In this document: positions 62,674 through 64,000 of the stretch, piece after piece
Numbering within the stretch: position 1 is the stretch's first letter
Layout of the letters: every line of letters begins with the position of its first letter
NCBI RefSeq assembly: GCF_900186985.1
Contig: NZ_LT906447.1
Span: forward strand, 2,294,001 to 2,358,000
Source of the DNA: Staphylococcus piscifermentans
Lineage (GTDB): Bacteria > Bacillota > Bacilli > Staphylococcales > Staphylococcaceae
DNA length: 64,000 bases
Direction: 5' to 3'
The notes under the pieces: model-generated
Seen by the model: only the letters and a program-made list of their open reading frames with translations
Told to the model about the DNA's origin: nothing
Databases searched by the model: none
Program-made: the position numbers and the translations under genes

Positions 62674-64000
62674 TTAATTACGAATTCTATTGATAATGCC
62701 GCTTAATTTTTTTAAACTTCGATTAATGTCTCTTTCGTCAATATATGAATATGAAAAGCGAATGTAGTTTTTGCAATTCGAGTCATATATCTCTCCAGGT
62801 TGTATGAGTATATTTTCTTTTACAGCTTCATTAAACAAAGTTTTCACATTTATTGATATGGAGAATTTAAACCAAATGTAAAATGAACCCCTAGGATCAT
62901 CCCAACTGCCATACATAGATAGATGTTCTTTTAAAGCTTCTATAAATATACGTTTACGTATTTCTAATTTTAGTCTCAATTCATCTATATGTTTTTCATG
63001 GTAAGTATTTAGCCATTTTGCAGCAATATGCTGTGATATAGAACTAGCTCCATAGTCATTTTGCATCTTCAAATCAGATAAGTGACGAATTACATTTTTA
63101 TTTGCTACTATCCATCCAATACGAAGACCAGAACTTACTGTTTTAGATAAACTGCCTAAATATAAAACATTGTCACTATTTTTCAAAGACTTCATAGGCA
63201 TCTGTTTGTTCGTATTGAACCACAAATCAGAATATACACTATCTTCAACAATAGGTATTCCATTTTTTTGACATTGATTTATAATTTTTTGCTTTTGCTC
63301 TTTCGTATAAGTATTTTGAGTAGGATTATGCAGAGTTGGTATACAATAAAATATACTGTTTTTATAGTCGCTACTTATTTTGAATATATTATTAATATTT
63401 CGCTTTATATAGTTAATTGATAAAGGTGTAATTTGAGATCTGATATTATGCCACGTATGTATAGAGTTAATATAAGAAGGTGTTTCAATAATAATTTTAG
63501 ATTGGGGAATTAATAACCCATCAGCAATTAGTTTTAATCCTTGAATAGCACCTGAAGTGATACATATATTATCAATGTCACACGTGACTCCTCTTTTTTT
63601 CATATACTCTACTATTTCTAATCTGAGCTCTATTTTTCCTTTTGGTTCCTCGTAGTTTGTTTGTATAGAATCTTCAATACTGTTTGATATTATTTCTTTG
63701 AATAAATGATTAGGAATTAATTTTGGAGATAACTCTCCCGTACCCAGACGTATAATATCAGGGTTGAATTCTAGTTCATTGATTCTTTGGATATAATATT
63801 GGTTGTTTTTAGACATACTGTTCTCTATATAATTTTGCCACTGAATATTACTTGTAATATGGACATTCCATTTATATCGAGATACGTAAACTCCCTTTTT
63901 TTCGATTGATTCTAAAATGCCATAACTTTTCAAAATATCTATTGCCTGTACAACTGTAGACCTGTTCACATTATAATATTTTGAAATTTCTCTTTGAGAA
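62674..64000 (-). CDS. MocR-type regulator (GntR winged helix fused to aminotransferase fold), 5' end outside window
   Basis: At least 442 codons; the frame is open to the window end, which cuts the N-terminus of the winged helix (seen: SQREISKYYNVNRSTVVQAI). The large C-terminal domain is a class I aminotransferase fold with ICITSGAIQGLKLIADGLL, YCIPTLHNPTQNTYT, IVEDSVYSDLWF and the PLP lysine in YLGSLSKTVSSGLRIGW. Such fusions (MocR/PdxR/GabR) sense PLP or an amino acid. The gene is visibly more AT-rich than its neighbours, which hints at separate acquisition. Confidence 0.88.
   Translation of the reverse strand, partial: SQREISKYYNVNRSTVVQAIDILKSYGILESIEKKGVYVSRYKWNVHITSNIQWQNYIENSMSKNNQYYIQRINELEFNPDIIRLGTGELSPKLIPNHLFKEIISNSIEDSIQTNYEEPKGKIELRLEIVEYMKKRGVTCDIDNICITSGAIQGLKLIADGLLIPQSKIIIETPSYINSIHTWHNIRSQITPLSINYIKRNINNIFKISSDYKNSIFYCIPTLHNPTQNTYTKEQKQKIINQCQKNGIPIVEDSVYSDLWFNTNKQMPMKSLKNSDNVLYLGSLSKTVSSGLRIGWIVANKNVIRHLSDLKMQNDYGASSISQHIAAKWLNTYHEKHIDELRLKLEIRKRIFIEALKEHLSMYGSWDDPRGSFYIWFKFSISINVKTLFNEAVKENILIQPGEIYDSNCKNYIRFSYSYIDERDINRSLKKLSGIINRIRN

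Overview
The window looks like the chromosome of a coagulase-negative Staphylococcus. AT-rich DNA, strong AAGGAGG-type ribosome binding sites and frequent TTG/GTG starts fit this genus. Gene order follows the S. aureus segment from argS to rbf/sarX (argS, sarA, mntABC, tagA, tagH/G/B/X/D, pbp4/abcA, fhuCBG, graRS-vraFG), here on the reverse strand. The proteins are clearly diverged from S. aureus, so I would guess a member of the S. carnosus/simulans group, but the species is inference. I see no tRNA, rRNA or CRISPR array.

1-8 kb: a LysR regulator cut by the window edge, a DUF402 protein, a cupin, a YebC-like protein, a SarA-family regulator placed like sarX, the AraC-family biofilm regulator rbf (apparently split by a frameshift in a 7-A run), a Bax-inhibitor-1 membrane protein and a LysM-CHAP wall hydrolase. 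8-24.5 kb: phosphate transporter with its DUF47 partner, the antimicrobial-peptide sensing and detoxification system graRS-vraFG, a GNAT, an esterase, a YkvI-type transporter, the Fur-controlled fhuCBG siderophore importer, a YitT protein and a nucleoside transporter. A candidate small RNA lies between the last two. 24.8-33 kb: divergent abcA/pbp4 and the wall teichoic acid genes tagD, X, B, G and H.

33-41 kb is the unusual part. About 8.3 kb lies between the converging tagH and tagA genes. It holds an MpsC/DUF2294 protein, a decayed stretch full of hairpins, a second YkvI transporter beside an isoleucine-2-epimerase-like aminotransferase, and a second-type threonyl-tRNA synthetase that has lost all four editing-site residues. 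A complete T-box leader (specifier ACU, threonine) lies about 1.6 kb upstream of this synthetase. A tnpB-only element, bounded by imperfect 17-bp inverted repeats, sits between leader and gene, so tnpB appears to be transcribed under threonine T-box control.

41-64 kb: tagA, an acetyltransferase, an M50-like membrane protein, a GNAT, MntR and mntABC with a perfect MntR palindrome and an RsaC-like 3' region, a CPA1 antiporter, the DUF1659/DUF2922 pair, a DMT exporter, a membrane-anchored adaptor-like protein, sarA, a secreted protein, an alpha/beta hydrolase with Glu in place of the nucleophilic Ser, a HAD phosphatase, a BtuF/FecCD pair without ATPase, argS with a DUF1934 gene, an M20 amidohydrolase and a truncated AT-rich MocR-type regulator. 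Most transcription units end in clear hairpin terminators.
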